A stretch of 64,000 nucleotides of DNA from Pagrus major (taxonomy: Eukaryota; Chordata; Actinopteri; Spariformes; Sparidae). Within the stretch, counting starts at the first letter, position 1; the number at the start of each line of letters is the position of its first letter. The position numbers were made by a program, and so were the translations under genes. The stretch lies in assembly GCF_040436345.1 (NCBI RefSeq), contig NC_133230.1:5539297-5603296 (forward strand). Reading direction: 5' to 3'. This document shows positions 49,501 to 58,416 of this stretch, one piece after another. The notes under the pieces are model-generated. The model was not told where the DNA came from. It was given only the letters and a program-made list of their open reading frames with translations, and searched no databases.

Positions 49501-52229
49501 ATTTTTGTTTCCTGATAGATCAGTTTTCAGTCCCTGAAATGTCTGCAGCGTGGGAAGTTGTTATCGAGTCTCTCATTGTATATTCATGTTACTTTTTAAG
49601 GAGAATTTAAAAGCTCACATGGAGCCCATATTACCTTAATCCTATAAAGTGAGATTTCCATGTCTATTTTTGATTTAAAAAAAGCAGGTATAGGTGCTAT
49701 GTACAACCTGTGAAAGTATCAAAATGTTCAATCTGTCGTAGTTTGAAGGCTGCCTCTAATCCAAATGAAAAACAATCCCTCTGTGATACTCACTCTTCAG
49801 GCACTCTGGTCAGTCTCAAAGGAGGCATTTTGACTATGGCCCTGTTGGACTCTACTGGAACTCTGCTGCCCCCTTCCTACGAGCCATGGTATGACCCAAA
49901 CGCCTCAGATGAGGAGAAGGAGAAGACGAGGAGGCGTAGGCCGGCCTCCCCTCCATCATCACAAGAGGGTCCAGAGTCCCAGTTTGCAGTGCTGTGCTCA
50001 GAGAAACAGGCCAAGGTGGTGGCCATGCCCTCCCACACCCGCATCTACAAACACAACATCACAGAGTCCTCCTTTGTGCTAAGGGCGGATGTCGTGGTGA
50101 TGGCCGGAGCTAACTGCATCGCCTGTTTCTGTGCTAATGGGCACATCATGACTCTGAGGTATCATCTATAGTAGCTTCTACTTTCAAAATATCTTATGAA
50201 ATCACGACAACTACATTTGTGTTGAACAGTTCTTGGTGTGAAATGATGTCTGTTCTTTGTATGATCCCAGTTTACCCAGCCTAAGGCCTCTGTTGGATGT
50301 GAACTACCTGCCGCTGACAGACATGCGCATAGCCAGAACGTTCTGCTTCTCTAACCTGGGTCAGGCCCTGTATCTCACCTCTGCCACCGAGATCCAGAGG
50401 ATCACCTACAGCCAGGAGACCTGCGATAACCTGCAGGTCAGTGAATGAGTTGTGGAGAAATTTGTATTCATGTTTAATGTGTGGAGAAACAGACTTTCCA
50501 TGTAGGCTGTGAGGAAACAAGCTTCACTAGACTGTGTGGGTGCAGAGAAGTTTTTGTACTTCCTGCGCTGTGGACTCTGTGGAATGTCATTTTTAATATT
50601 ATGCATCGTGCTTGTAAATGAATCTTTTGGGCTTCTTAACAACAACAACAACACACAAAGCATCTTCTGTGGGCAAGAAGAAATCCTCGGTCGTTTTTTT
50701 AAATTCAGATATAACATCGACACATAAGAAGGCATGCTATACACATACATGTATATATAATAATAATTAAATGGTAGATTTAAAAAAAACCAAACATTTG
50801 TGATCTTTTATATAATTTAGTGTCCATTCTTGGCACTGGCGAGGGAATTTGTTTTGCAAAACGTGATACAACCCTGATTCCAAAAACATTTAGACTCTGT
50901 GTTAAATCAAAACAGAATGCAACTAGAGACCGTCTTACGATGGGATTACATGAGCTGCGGCGCCCGACAATGGTCTGACCCATGACTCCTCAGTAGTTAT
51001 TACTACATTATGACATAATTACGACATTATTACATGAGTACACATGGGTCAGAACACACACGTCTCCAAGCTCAGTCTTCATTTTCATCTCAACTCCACG
51101 GCTGTAAAGTTTTTGTTTTCTGGCATCAAATCCGGAATACGCATATATTTACAAAAATAAAGATGGTGACGAGGTGAAACGTAAATTATAATTTACACAG
51201 TGTTCCAGCTTTTTTTGAATTAGGGTTGTAGGGTATGAGATTTTCACAGCACAATAACCATCTCAGATCATTTAAAGGTTTCAAGAAATCATGATATATG
51301 ATATTACACAATAATTTATATTATTACCAGTAATTATGACGATTAAGGGATTGAAAACAGAAGATTTTATTTGGTTGAGAAAAAACTTGAGACATGAAAC
51401 TAGATATAAACTGAAAATATAACATTTTCTAATAACACTAATACAGTAACGTTCAGTACTATAGATAAGCAAATGTGTAAGGTACGATGACCAACAATAT
51501 TGTATAGCATGGCATACCTTAAAACGTATAAATACTACCCTATGGGGTTATTGGTCCATCTATATTGTAAATTGATACAAACGTGCTGATGTTTCTGTCT
51601 TCCTCAGGAGATGCTCAGTGAGTTATTCACCCCTGTGGAGACACCAGAGGCTCCTAACAGAGGTTTCTTCAAAGGCCTTTTCGGTGGAGGAGCTCAATCT
51701 CTGGACAGGGAGGATCTCTGTGAGTACTTAAGGGCCGAGTATCAGATCATCATTTTTGTTACGGGAGATTTTTTCAGTTGCAGGACAATATCCTAAAACG
51801 CCAAAGGTGCAAAGAGACAGTCGGAATTTATGAACACATTAAACTGATTACTCTCTTTTCCTGTCTTTGGTAGTTGGTGAAACAACTGCAGGTAAGGCCT
51901 CTCGTAGCCTGGCCCAGCACATCCCTGGCCCAGGGGGCATGGAGGGCATGAAGGGTGCTGCATCCGGGGTTGTGGGAGACCTGGCCCGTGCCCGGATAGC
52001 TCTGGACGAGAGAGGGCAGAAACTGGGCGAACTGGAGGAAAGAACGGCAGCCATGATGTCCAGCGCAGAGTCCTTTTCCAAACATGCTCATGATGTATGC
52101 GCCTGACTTTACTTTGAGTAACTAAAACATTGTTTCTTAGGTTAACTCCTTACGTCTGACTTTCGTTTTCTCTCTGCCTCCCTTCAGATGATGCTGAAGT
52201 ACAAAGATAAGAAGTGGTACCAGCTCTGA
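25376..52229 (+). CDS. stxbp5: syntaxin-binding protein 5 (tomosyn-1)
   Basis: Complete gene for a cytosolic tomosyn, which binds syntaxin and SNAP-25 through a C-terminal R-SNARE and restrains vesicle priming. The N-terminal WD40 repeats form two beta-propellers. Coding exons: 25376-25531, 27267-27364, 31335-31416, 31731-31831, 33760-33894, 37119-37182, 38680-38763, 39116-39239, 40140-40218, 40866-41020, 41120-41192, 41528-41675, 41820-41887, 42013-42053, 42617-42837, 43102-43286, 43616-43741, 44742-44893, 46154-46216, 46311-46367, 46462-46509, 47537-47584, 48984-49223, 49801-50158, 50271-50436, 51608-51719, 51874-52094, 52188-52229. Total 1148 codons plus stop, close to the mammalian length. 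All phases agree. MKKFNIRKVLDGLTA supports the start. The linker (EDRCKSPTS, RRFSKTVANDF, AKMSRK) indicates STXBP5 rather than STXBP5L. The protein ends KKWYQL, where mammals have KKWYQF. Intron 2 is U12-type. Confidence 0.96.
25424..25450 (+). repeat. (TCC)n microsatellite coding for polyserine
   Basis: Nine serine codons, TCT followed by eight TCC, inside stxbp5 exon 1. The mammalian protein also has a low-complexity stretch here, of Ser/Gln type from memory. Confidence 0.9.
25532..27266 (+). other. stxbp5 intron 1
   Basis: This intron contains an interspersed repeat at about 26180-26640. The acceptor is TTTCCTGCAG. No further exon was recognised. Confidence 0.8.
26180..26640. repeat. fish interspersed repeat (CGATTAATCGATTAG type)
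   Basis: CGATTAATCGATTAGTTGTC, TTTTGATAATCGG and a distal TTTTCTGACAGTTTATAAAC segment are hallmarks of a repeat abundant in fish genomes. A related copy lies at 56400-56690. Family assignment is from memory. Confidence 0.6.
27267..27364 (+). CDS. stxbp5: stxbp5 exon 2, before the U12 intron
   Basis: It encodes TVRHGFPYQPSSMAFDPVQK through GAMRL, the first WD40 strands. It ends with two bases of a Leu codon at the U12-type donor GTATCCTTT. Confidence 0.95.
27811..27837. repeat. (CA)n microsatellite
   Basis: About eleven CA units with one TA interruption, within stxbp5 intron 2. Confidence 0.9.
29050..29225. repeat. interspersed repeat, CCTCCACCAAGCAGGTTATG type
   Basis: CCTCCACCAAGCAGGTTATG, GTTTGTCAGCAGGATCACAC, TTTGGATGAAACTTTGATGG and GTGATCCGGATAAGG follow in the order of a well-spread animal repeat known from many fish. 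No coding sequence. Confidence 0.6.
31335..31416 (+). CDS. stxbp5: stxbp5 exon 3
   Basis: It encodes FGRAGVECYCQHESGAAVIQ and LQFLINE, following the U12 intron. The donor is GTTTGT, phase 0. Confidence 0.95.
31731..31831 (+). CDS. stxbp5: stxbp5 exon 4
   Basis: It encodes GALVSALADDSIHLWNLRQK and onward to FSRER, a WD40 repeat with the LWNLR signature. The acceptor is CCCCTCAG. Confidence 0.95.
31832..33759 (+). other. stxbp5 intron 4
   Basis: A 1.9-kb AT-rich intron. No exon or clear repeat boundary was recognised. Confidence 0.7.
33760..33894 (+). CDS. stxbp5: stxbp5 exon 5
   Basis: It encodes ITYCHLPFQSKWLYIGTERG and NIHIVNVESFTLSGYVIMWN, near-invariant in tomosyns. The donor is GTGAGT. 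Confidence 0.96.
33895..37118 (+). other. stxbp5 intron 5
   Basis: A 3.2-kb intron that holds a small TIR element at 35013-35284. No further exon was recognised. Confidence 0.8.
35013..35284. mobile_element. small MITE with ~20-bp terminal inverted repeats
   Basis: The left end AAGGTGCAATATGTAAGAAT pairs with the reverse complement of the right end (AAGGTGCAGTATGAAAGAAC) with few mismatches. About 270 bp, no coding sequence, target duplication not clear. Confidence 0.7.
37119..37182 (+). CDS. stxbp5: stxbp5 exon 6
   Basis: It encodes STKTHPGPVVHISDNPMDEG and a final K, 64 bp, ending in phase 0 at GTAACT. Confidence 0.95.
37183..38679 (+). other. stxbp5 intron 6
   Basis: A 1.5-kb AT-rich intron with a T run near 37997 and a short AT palindrome near 38450-38500. 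Confidence 0.75.
38680..38763 (+). CDS. stxbp5: stxbp5 exon 7
   Basis: It encodes LLIGFECGVVVLWDLKCKKA and DYRYNYDE, a WD40 strand set. 84 bp, phase 0 at both ends. Confidence 0.95.
39116..39239 (+). CDS. stxbp5: stxbp5 exon 8
   Basis: It encodes AIHSVAWHHEGKQFVCSHSD and onward to QIITPH. The donor is GTAGGA after the first base of a Gly codon. Confidence 0.95.
39240..40139 (+). other. stxbp5 intron 8
   Basis: A 900-bp intron. Two similar segments near 39865 and 39940 share CCTTTATTGA. Nothing else was recognised. Confidence 0.7.
40140..40218 (+). CDS. stxbp5: stxbp5 exon 9
   Basis: It encodes KQPKDGKKPEPCKPILKVEY and KTTRAG. The acceptor is the less common CATTAG, and the donor is GTATGT. 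Confidence 0.93.
40866..41020 (+). CDS. stxbp5: stxbp5 exon 10
   Basis: It encodes DPFHVLSGGLSYDTVGRRAC through DFLTLCETPYPN. The donor is GTGAGC. Confidence 0.95.
41120..41192 (+). CDS. stxbp5: stxbp5 exon 11
   Basis: It encodes DFQEPYAVVVLLEKDLVVID and LGQIG. 73 bp. Confidence 0.95.
41528..41675 (+). CDS. stxbp5: stxbp5 exon 12
   Basis: It encodes YPIFENPYPLTIHESPVTCC through QKRQGYSKK. The acceptor is TTGACAG, and it ends in phase 0. Confidence 0.95.
41742..41765. repeat. poly(A) run
   Basis: An uninterrupted A run of about 24 bp in stxbp5 intron 12. Its length may vary between assemblies. Confidence 0.85.
41820..41887 (+). CDS. stxbp5: stxbp5 exon 13
   Basis: It encodes EWPISGGNWGQGTQSYPEII and ITG. 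68 bp. Confidence 0.95.
42013..42053 (+). CDS. stxbp5: stxbp5 exon 14
   Basis: A small 41-bp exon encoding HADGSIKFWDASA, a WD40 repeat end. The acceptor is TTTATAG and the donor is GTGAGT. Confidence 0.93.
42054..42616 (+). other. stxbp5 intron 14
   Basis: A 560-bp AT-rich intron with no recognised feature. Confidence 0.75.
42617..42837 (+). CDS. stxbp5: stxbp5 exon 15
   Basis: It encodes MLQVLYKLKTAKVFERARGK, then DIVEEDPFAIQTLSWCPESR, and ends FSKQEITTEEVQ. Phase 0 at the end. Confidence 0.95.
43102..43286 (+). CDS. stxbp5: stxbp5 exon 16
   Basis: It encodes LLEVRMQGEFNDGDSPDPGG and a Pro/Ser-rich loop ending SDGPRDNIPCLQ. This region is variable in length across tomosyns. Confidence 0.93.
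43616..43741 (+). CDS. stxbp5: stxbp5 exon 17
   Basis: It encodes VRSSPLKQSPGYQVELVIQL and onward to LAINSSYGL. The donor is GTAAGT. Confidence 0.95.
43742..44741 (+). other. stxbp5 intron 17
   Basis: A 1.0-kb intron that contains a truncated TTAA MITE (44213-44502). Confidence 0.8.
44213..44502. mobile_element. truncated TTAA MITE, family A copy 2
   Basis: It matches the right part of 6170-6862: GCATTGTGGGTCATGTAGGC with its inverted partner at about 44327, GCCGCTGAGTGACATCACTG, and the end CCAAGACCTGTAAACACACT through TAAAATTGGTGGAG before TTAA (44499-44502). The left terminal repeat is missing. Confidence 0.75.
44742..44893 (+). CDS. stxbp5: stxbp5 exon 18
   Basis: It encodes VVFGNSNGLAVVDYLQKTLL and the basic linker start PRSPRKQRQPSG. 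It ends in phase 1, where the modular linker exons begin. Confidence 0.95.
44894..45593 (+). other. stxbp5 intron before the candidate cassette
   Basis: About 700 bp with no recognised feature. An open frame near 45084-45404 has no supporting splice sites or family match. Confidence 0.6.
45594..45677 (+). CDS. stxbp5: candidate stxbp5 cassette exon, 84 nt
   Basis: An open, protein-like stretch of 28 codons reads (D)IPPKMSCMSRLSNLYIE then SMKKLRPSHV in the frame set by exon 18. The acceptor GTGATTAAG follows a T/C-rich run, and the donor GTAAGT is strong. Both ends are phase 1, so inclusion or skipping keeps the frame. It sits in the linker that is alternatively spliced in mammalian tomosyns. 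I do not recall this peptide from mammalian isoforms. Transcription is not proven. Confidence 0.65.
46154..46216 (+). CDS. stxbp5: stxbp5 exon 19 (linker)
   Basis: 63 nt, phase 1 at both ends. It encodes ALCDSNDGSNTSEDRCKSPT and S; EDRCKSPTS is a tomosyn-1 signature. Confidence 0.92.
46311..46367 (+). CDS. stxbp5: stxbp5 exon 20 (linker, probably alternative)
   Basis: 57 nt, phase 1 at both ends. It encodes GSTSPCNSDDERKQRFIEK, matching the alternatively used SSPHNSDDEQK-type segment of mammalian tomosyn. Confidence 0.9.
46462..46509 (+). CDS. stxbp5: stxbp5 exon 21 (linker, probably alternative)
   Basis: 48 nt, phase 1 at both ends. It encodes VKSKSRRFSKTVANDF, a basic Ser-containing segment conserved with mammals. 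Confidence 0.9.
46510..47536 (+). other. stxbp5 intron 21
   Basis: A 1.0-kb AT-rich intron with no recognised feature. Confidence 0.7.
47537..47584 (+). CDS. stxbp5: stxbp5 exon 22 (linker)
   Basis: 48 nt, phase 1 at both ends. It encodes AKMSRKISSSSEKPDM. The start AKMSRK is conserved and the rest has diverged. Confidence 0.9.
47585..48983 (+). other. stxbp5 intron 22
   Basis: A 1.4-kb intron. The acceptor is TGTCCAG. No further exon was recognised. Confidence 0.7.
48984..49223 (+). CDS. stxbp5: stxbp5 exon 23
   Basis: It encodes AKDNSFTRSRSSSVTSIDRE and onward to QQPVGISSCG. The RSRSSSVTSID serine cluster is a likely kinase target (inference). Confidence 0.95.
49224..49800 (+). other. 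stxbp5 intron 23
   Basis: A 577-bp intron. The acceptor is CACTCTTCAG. No other feature was recognised. Confidence 0.8.
49801..50158 (+). CDS. stxbp5: stxbp5 exon 24
   Basis: The largest coding exon (358 nt). It encodes TLVSLKGGILTMALLDSTGT, a charged KEKTRRRRPASPPSSQ loop, FAVLCSEKQAKVVAMPS and IACFCANGHIMTL. Confidence 0.96.
50271..50436 (+). CDS. stxbp5: stxbp5 exon 25
   Basis: It encodes SLPSLRPLLDVNYLPLTDMR and onward to TYSQETCDNLQ. The donor is GTCAGT, phase 0. Confidence 0.96.
50437..51607 (+). other. stxbp5 intron 25
   Basis: A 1.2-kb AT-rich intron with a short (AAC)n at about 50640 and no recognised exon. Confidence 0.75.
51608..51719 (+). CDS. stxbp5: stxbp5 exon 26
   Basis: It encodes EMLSELFTPVETPEAPNRGF and FKGLFGGGAQSLDREDL, the conserved stretch before the SNARE region. 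Confidence 0.96.
51874..52094 (+). CDS. stxbp5: stxbp5 exon 27 (R-SNARE core)
   Basis: It encodes KASRSLAQHIPGPGGMEGMK and the SNARE helix ARIALDERGQKLGELEERTA. The zero-layer Arg of R-SNAREs is codon 52011-52013, by alignment with the LERDQKL segment of synaptobrevin. Confidence 0.96.
52188..52229 (+). CDS. stxbp5: stxbp5 last coding exon
   Basis: It encodes MMLKYKDKKWYQL and the TGA stop at 52227-52229. There is no transmembrane anchor, as expected for tomosyn. Confidence 0.95.
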   Translation: MMLKYKDKKWYQL

Positions 52230-55200
52230 TGGCAGCATGTGGAGCATCGGACTCTGTAATCACGCAAACACCAGTGTCTCCGAGGAGCCGCGGGTCCCTC
52301 TTCTTCTCTTCTCTATTTCTCTCCACGGGGGGTTCTGCTCGACAGACTCATGCTTTTACTCTCAGCACAATATCATACACTCTGCATTACCTCAGTCACC
52401 GGAGGACTGCCGCGGAGTAGACACACTGGCCGACCCGACGTAATGAGAATGGAAAGAAATGGAAGAAGAGGAGCCCTCTGGAATCTCTCTTTCCATTTCA
52501 GTCGAGAGCGACGGTGTTCATGACGAGTCCGCAGAACAGGAGAGAGGGGACCTTTCATATCCATCAGTCATGCACTCATATATATCTCATATATATATAT
52601 CTACACACCCTGCTGTTTTGTTCTGGAAGAGGAAAAGACAATTCTGCAAAACATGTACTTGTGGAGGCCTGATTGCATATTTGTTTCCTTTTCTCTGCCC
52701 TTTATGGTGTCTGCCAAACACAGTGGACTTAAACGAGGAGAAAAGTCTGATGACCCCCCCTTGTCCTTCAAATCTAATCAAGTAAATGAAGATGTAAGTT
52801 TCTACATGAATGATTGAATCAGTGAAGGACTTGTGTATGTTTGTTTTTCTGGTCTAAATTATTTTTAGAGTGTGATCTCTAAGCTTTCGTCAGTCTGTTC
52901 AGTCTCTATGTTTTTTTTGTCCAGAAAGGGCCTTTCAAGCACTTAGAACCGTAGAGAATAGACGGGGAGATGATGAATCTATTGCCTCTCACTGAATAAG
53001 GGCTGGTAGTACACTAGTTCATCACCGACCAATCCTTTTACAGCGTTTTTCCAACCAGGTTGTTTTAGGTGAGAACGGCAAATGCTTTCTGAGTCACTTT
53101 TAAATTAGATTATTTATTGGAAGAGTATAAAGAGATAGAACGTAAAAGAAGTTTATATGTTGGGCATTTAATTTAATTTTTTTTTTCCTTTTGCGCTAAA
53201 AAGTGCTGAAAATGTTTACCCCCTGCTGAAGAGTTTACAGAAAAATGAAGAGTTGATACACTGGAAAAAAAACCCTGAAGGTCTCTTATTCCTCGAGCTT
53301 TCACGGGGCTGTAGCGAAGTCACGTATGAGAAGGATGACGCGTCGAAGGGCGAGACAAAGATTGTCCGAAATATGATTCGCATAAATGTATATTTTGGTT
53401 ACAATTTTAAGTTTTTTGTGATAAAGATTCTATCTGTACACGATTCTTCAGATTTTTTTTTTTTTTCGGCATTTCTGTCATAGCTGACTTTCGTCTCGTT
53501 TCTCAATGTGTAGGGAAAAAAGCATGTGTCTCTTTACAGCACAATGGAAAATGGTCATGCTGTCTTTGTATTCGTAGCTGCCGGTAGAAATGACCAAGCA
53601 CCACAGAGTGTTTCCACGCAGTGCCATTGGTCATCTCTCTCTGAACCATTCACTTAAAAAAAACTGTTTCTCTTCTGCCTTTGCCTCATGACGCATATAT
53701 GCTAACCTCTACCTATGTGTATGTCTGTGTGTTTGTGAACATACATATATTCAGGAATATGTGTATGGGCGCCAATATTTATAATACTACATAGATACAG
53801 TGTATTACAATAGGTCTTTTGAGGTTTTTGTTTTTGCTTGACAGTGTTTTTCAATGTGATTAACTAGAATTCTATTGTAATTAGATTTCTTTCTCATGAG
53901 GTGCGAGGATACGCTGCTATTTGTGTCAATGTAGGAGCATTACCTGTCGGTCTTTTATTTTGAAAAGAGAGACAAAGACTTTGTCGGTCCAGATTTGCTG
54001 CCAAATGTTGTAAATAACGGGACAGCTGGACACAAATCTGACAGTGCAGGTTCAGGCAACGTGACATAACTGTACGCTTGCGGCCATGTTCTTTTCCGAC
54101 ACCAAAGAGTTGCTTAATTTCACAGAGTTGTCTTGATTTTTTTTTTTTTTTTCCCAAAATGGATAAGAGTCAGTCTGGATATCTTGGACAGCACTCTTTA
54201 GTCAAGAAGTCATCTGTGTGTAAGGGGGGGGGGGTAGTAGATTCAATTAAGCTTCTTCTGACGGGAATACCACCCTCGTCACCCAAACTGCTGTACACGT
54301 GTTCAGAGGATTTTGAAGAGTTTCATTCCAAAATGAGATGTCCACCAAAGAAAATCATGCAGCTCATGGAAAAATGGTTGTAGACATGACGTAAAAACTG
54401 TGAGAAGTTTTGATTGCTTTTCTTAGATTTTTAGAGTATTAAATCCTGCGTGCAGGGAGGAGATGTTGAGCTATAAATTACACCAAAATGTTTTTATTCA
54501 AGTTGGATAAAACATTTTGGAATCAAACCCTTCACTTTTTAGCTGGCTGGATTTTAATCTACTGTATACTACTGAGATGAACCCATTTCAAAGAGCAGTT
54601 ATGTGGGTTTTGCACTATTTTTTGTACTTAAAATAATTTTGTTAGTATAATTTTTAGTGTTTATTTTTCTTGTCCCATTTTCTTTCTTTTGTTTTTTTTT
54701 TTGAAAGGACCAAAACATGACAGAACCTATGCTTATCTATGTCATTTGCCAATTCTGCTGATTGCTTCACTCTCAGATTTGTTTTCAACGTCAGGTTAAT
54801 GATAACTATGATATATTTATATATTTGAAAACAAATATATATATACTTTTAATTTCAATAATCTATCAAATTAATACCTTTAATGTAATTTTTGGGATAG
54901 AATAACTCACATTAATGTCCAGAATAATGGTTGTGCATAATTATCCATCATCCAGACACGACAATAAACATTTTCTGGTTATATATTGAACATGCTCATC
55001 TCAGATTCAAGCTTCGCTACTTGCAGGAGGGGTCGTCTCCTCTTGGTTGGCCGCTGAGTCTTTCTACGAAGTGTGGCCTCGACTTTAAAGTGCTTCAGTT
55101 TGCAACATATATGTCCTAAATGGTCTCTTATTGCACATTGAAGGATGCATGATATTAAGTGTTTACAAACTTGAAACAACCATGTATTATCCCTCTTAGA

Positions 55201-55670
55201 GATTGTCTGTTCTGGCATTTGTATTTACCACCAAGTTGAACAAAGCTGAAGTTCTCGTCACACATCAGGCGCGTGTCCCATTTTCATTCGATCATGCCAG
55301 TTGTATAAGTGTGAGAGCATATATTTATTTTATTGGTACATCCGTTTATGTTACTGTTTGCTCCATGAAAACTCTTGCTTCCCCTGCGCTGTAGTGAAAT
55401 GCGTAGAAAGCGTAAAGCCGTAGGCTCGCAGCGCCGTGCAGGAGAGCTCAAGGGTTTCTCACTCGCCATACTTCCATCCATCTGTCTGTCTTCTGGGATG
55501 AATATCTGTGGAGTTGCAGTATTTTCTCATAGTAGGCAATTTTTGTACAGTTTTATTAAAATAAATTTCACATGGATGTCTGACTTAATCTGCTGCCACA
55601 AACAATTTAGACTGTAGATACAGTATATATATATTATTGTGCAATGGAAAATAAATGTAAAACCAATCAT
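52230..55670 (+). other. stxbp5: probable stxbp5 3'UTR
   Basis: About 3.4 kb of AT-rich sequence with no recognisable exon after the stop. Candidate AATAAA signals lie at 54963-54968, 55560-55565 and 55650-55655. The true end needs transcript data. Confidence 0.5.
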
Positions 55671-55820
55671 AACACGTTTTGTCTCGTGTTTTCTGTTTCA
55701 TCACTGACTTTTATTATGAAGTATTTCCTTATTGATTCTTCACATGTGAAAAGTGTTTATGGGCTTTTCCCCCCTCCTCAGGGCTGAGGTCCATGTTGGG
55801 TGTAGACTTAAGCGTCTTGC

Positions 55821-56304
55821 TTAAAGGATAAGTTCACTGAAAAATCATCCTCATGTTGATGAAAAGTTTGTTGAAGTTTCGTAATCGACTAAACGTTTCT
55901 GGAGCTTCACAGCCAAACAGCGCTGCAGCGTCCTCTTAAAACAACTGAAGTAGACGGAGACTTGTTTTAAAAAACATAAAATGGCTCCATACAGCTCGTC
56001 CAACGCAAGTCTCCTGAAGGCCTGAGAAGCCAAATTGATTTGAACAGATGTTATTTACGCCCCTTTAAAAGCCGAAATCTTCGCTGTATAGCTTCTAAGC
56101 TAAAAACATTAGCGCACACCCCGTCTGAACATTTTAAAACAAGCCTCCATCTACTTCAGTTGTTTAGGAGAATGCTGCAACGCTGTTTTGCTGTGAAGCT
56201 CCAGAAATGTTTTGTGGACTACAAAACTTCCCCTGACTTTCCATCAACATGAGAACGAACAATAACGACTGAATTTTTTATTTTCGGGTGAACTGTTCCT
56301 TTAA
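55821..56304. mobile_element. TTAA-flanked foldback MITE, relative of 100-4869
   Basis: The left end is TTAA-AGGATAAGTTCACTGAAA and the right end is TTTCGGGTGAACTGTTCCT-TTAA. The arms pair over long stretches (TTCTGGAGCTTCACAGC against GCTGTGAAGCTCCAGAA). The inner CTCCATACAGCTCGTCC and CCTCATGTTGATGA also occur, slightly changed, in the terminal repeats of the 4.8-kb element, so the two are family members. There is no minisatellite here. Confidence 0.85.
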
Positions 56305-56399
56305 GTCAAATACACGTCACAGGCACCTGCATGATCTGCACACACTTGTTCATTTCAGGAAGGGACAAAAAGATCCATCAGCATCAGAGTGAGCATTCA

Positions 56400-56690
56400 T
56401 ACAACAATTAGTCGTTTAATACATTAGTCGATTAAAAGGAATTAAGTTGCAGACTATTTTGATAATCGATTAATCGTTTTTCAAGCAAAAAAATCTATAT
56501 TTTAGCTGGTTTCAGCTGCTTGAATATTATGATTTGCTGCTTTTCTATGTCATTTATGAAAGAAAATGGAGAAATTTGGGGTTTCGACTGGTGGTTGGAC
56601 AAAAGAAGCTGCCATTTTGATGATTAATGAGGAAAATAGTTGGAAGAGTAACTTATAATGAAGATAATTGTTAGTTGAAGCCTTGGTAGG
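56400..56690. repeat. fish interspersed repeat (ATCGATTAATCG type)
   Basis: ACATTAGTCGATTAAAAGG, TTTTGATAATCGATTAATCG and TGAAAGAAAATGGAGAAAT resemble 26180-26640 and a repeat common in fish. It is followed by a CTTCC/CTTT run near 56700-56750. Confidence 0.6.
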
Positions 56691-56879
56691 TTTGTTCTTT
56701 CCTTCCTTCCCTCCTTCCCTCCTTATTTTACTTTCTTTCTTTCTTTTTTTCTCTTATGATGAAAATTTCCTCCTTCAAAATTCATAGTGCACATTTAAAG
56801 ATGCAAATTAAAGAAAAAAATAATTCTCATTAACGTTTTATGTTAATTTCTATCTCATCTTATATTTTATCCTACATTA

Positions 56880-57597
56880 CCCAGAAGCCCCTGCAGGTGG
56901 CGCAGGTGCTCGCTGGACTCCCGTCGTCCAGCGGGGCACAGACTACAGCTGCAGCCCGGGCTGAGCAGCATCCTCACACCGCCTGAACCGGCGGATGCAG
57001 CGGAGGGAGCGCAAAGTTGAACGCGGTGAAAGCTGGACACAAAGTCGGCCACAACAAGTGCACTGTGAGCGGGTACGGACGATTTGACACGTTGTATCCT
57101 CTACGAGCGTTTTTCTGCGGGAGTTTCACATCACAAAGCTTTTAAATTTTTTGCGCTGCGTAAATGTTTGACGCACCGGAGCGTCTCCGTCTGTGATCCG
57201 CAGACAAAGAGGATGGACGCAGCCGGAGAAGACGCCAACTGTTAACCTCCCCTAACCAGGTTTGACTGAGGGGGTAACTTCTCGGGGATGTGGACAACTC
57301 GGTTAGAGGTTTTTCTCACAAGTTAACACAAAGTAGCTCCAGAGGTTTCATTCAAAGTCAAAAGAAGCTCCTCCGAGAGATGTGAGAGGTCAGGGGCCAC
57401 AAGAACACAGGGCAGATACTTCTGTAAAGACTTCCTGACAAGGTAAATGTGTAAATGCTGTCTCCAAATATGCCTGCACCGTTTTTCCTGTTGGTCTGTG
57501 TCTGATCTGGAGATGCATGGAGCAGACTGCTGCACACACACACTGCTGGATATGATGGTGTTCACTTAAAGTAGGCTCCTGACATCCAGTTTTGAAG
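56880..57597 (+). promoter_or_regulatory. samd5 promoter and 5'UTR region
   Basis: A GC- and CpG-enriched block (CCGTCGTCCAGCGGGGC, GAACCGGCGGATGCAGCGGA, GCACCGGAGCGTCTCCG) runs up to the samd5 start codon, unlike its AT-rich surroundings. The exact transcription start is unknown. Confidence 0.5.
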
Positions 57598-58062
57598 ATG
57601 AGCCAAGGGCCAAACCTCGTCCTGGAGTGGCTGTCCAAGCTCCACCTGGCTCAGTATGTGGAGGCGTTCATTGACAATGGGTATGATGATTTAGAAGTTT
57701 GTAAGCAGATCGGGGAGCCGGACTTGGATGCCATCGGGGTCCACATTGAGTACCACAGACACAGGCTGCTCGCAGCAGTGCAGAAGCTCATAGATGAGGA
57801 CAAGAGGAAAGCACTGAGCTACTACTTCACCTTGGAGCCTCTGAGTCCTTCGACTTGCAAGAGAGAAGAGGACCTCAGGACTTTGGGGTCACACTTGAGG
57901 GGCACAGGAGTGCACCAGGCCTCCTGTCCCGGGAACCATAACCCCAGACTGACCGATTGTAATGACTTTGTGACTTACCCCAAGCTGAAGCTCAAGGTGC
58001 TGATAAGGGATAAACTGGCAAAAGATGGGATCAACCTGGGAGAAGCTCCTTACACATACAAG
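57598..58062 (+). CDS. samd5: sterile alpha motif protein SAMD5, exon 1
   Basis: The first coding exon gives 155 codons from ATG 57598 (MSQGPNLVLEWLSKL) to donor AAG|GTAATC, phase 0. A SAM domain spans roughly residues 6-70 (EWLSKLHLAQYVEAFIDNGY, DDLEVCKQIGEPDLDAIGVH), a fold for protein-protein association. After YYFTLEPLSPST comes a variable stretch, then the conserved tail YPKLKLKVLIRDKLAKDGIN. The family resemblance and the place right after stxbp5 both indicate SAMD5. The short exon expected to finish the protein was not found before 64000. A TTG codon two codons upstream is not a plausible start. The biological role is little known; a scaffold or adaptor function is inferred from the SAM domain. 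Confidence 0.92.
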
Positions 58063-58416
58063 GTAATCACTTCCTTCTCATTCACACAGTGTTGGTGCTG
58101 GCACTTGAAGTTGTCTTGTTGGATTTAATACGCTCACGTTGTTGTGTTTGTGGTGAAGAGTGTGACAAATTTCTTTGATGGTGCTGACGTCCATTTATTC
58201 TTCTTTATGGCTTCAAGGATGCTCTGGTTTCCCCTGCGAGGATCTGCTGACATTCAGTGTGGTGGTGTTTGATGTGCTCAGATCATTTTTTAATGATCGG
58301 CCCGAGTTGCTCTGAATACTGACTGTTTCATGTCAGCAGACGTGTGATCAGTTTTGGGTTCTGATGGCAAATGTTTCACTGACTGAGTGAATCTGAGGTT
58401 TCTTCTGATCTACATT

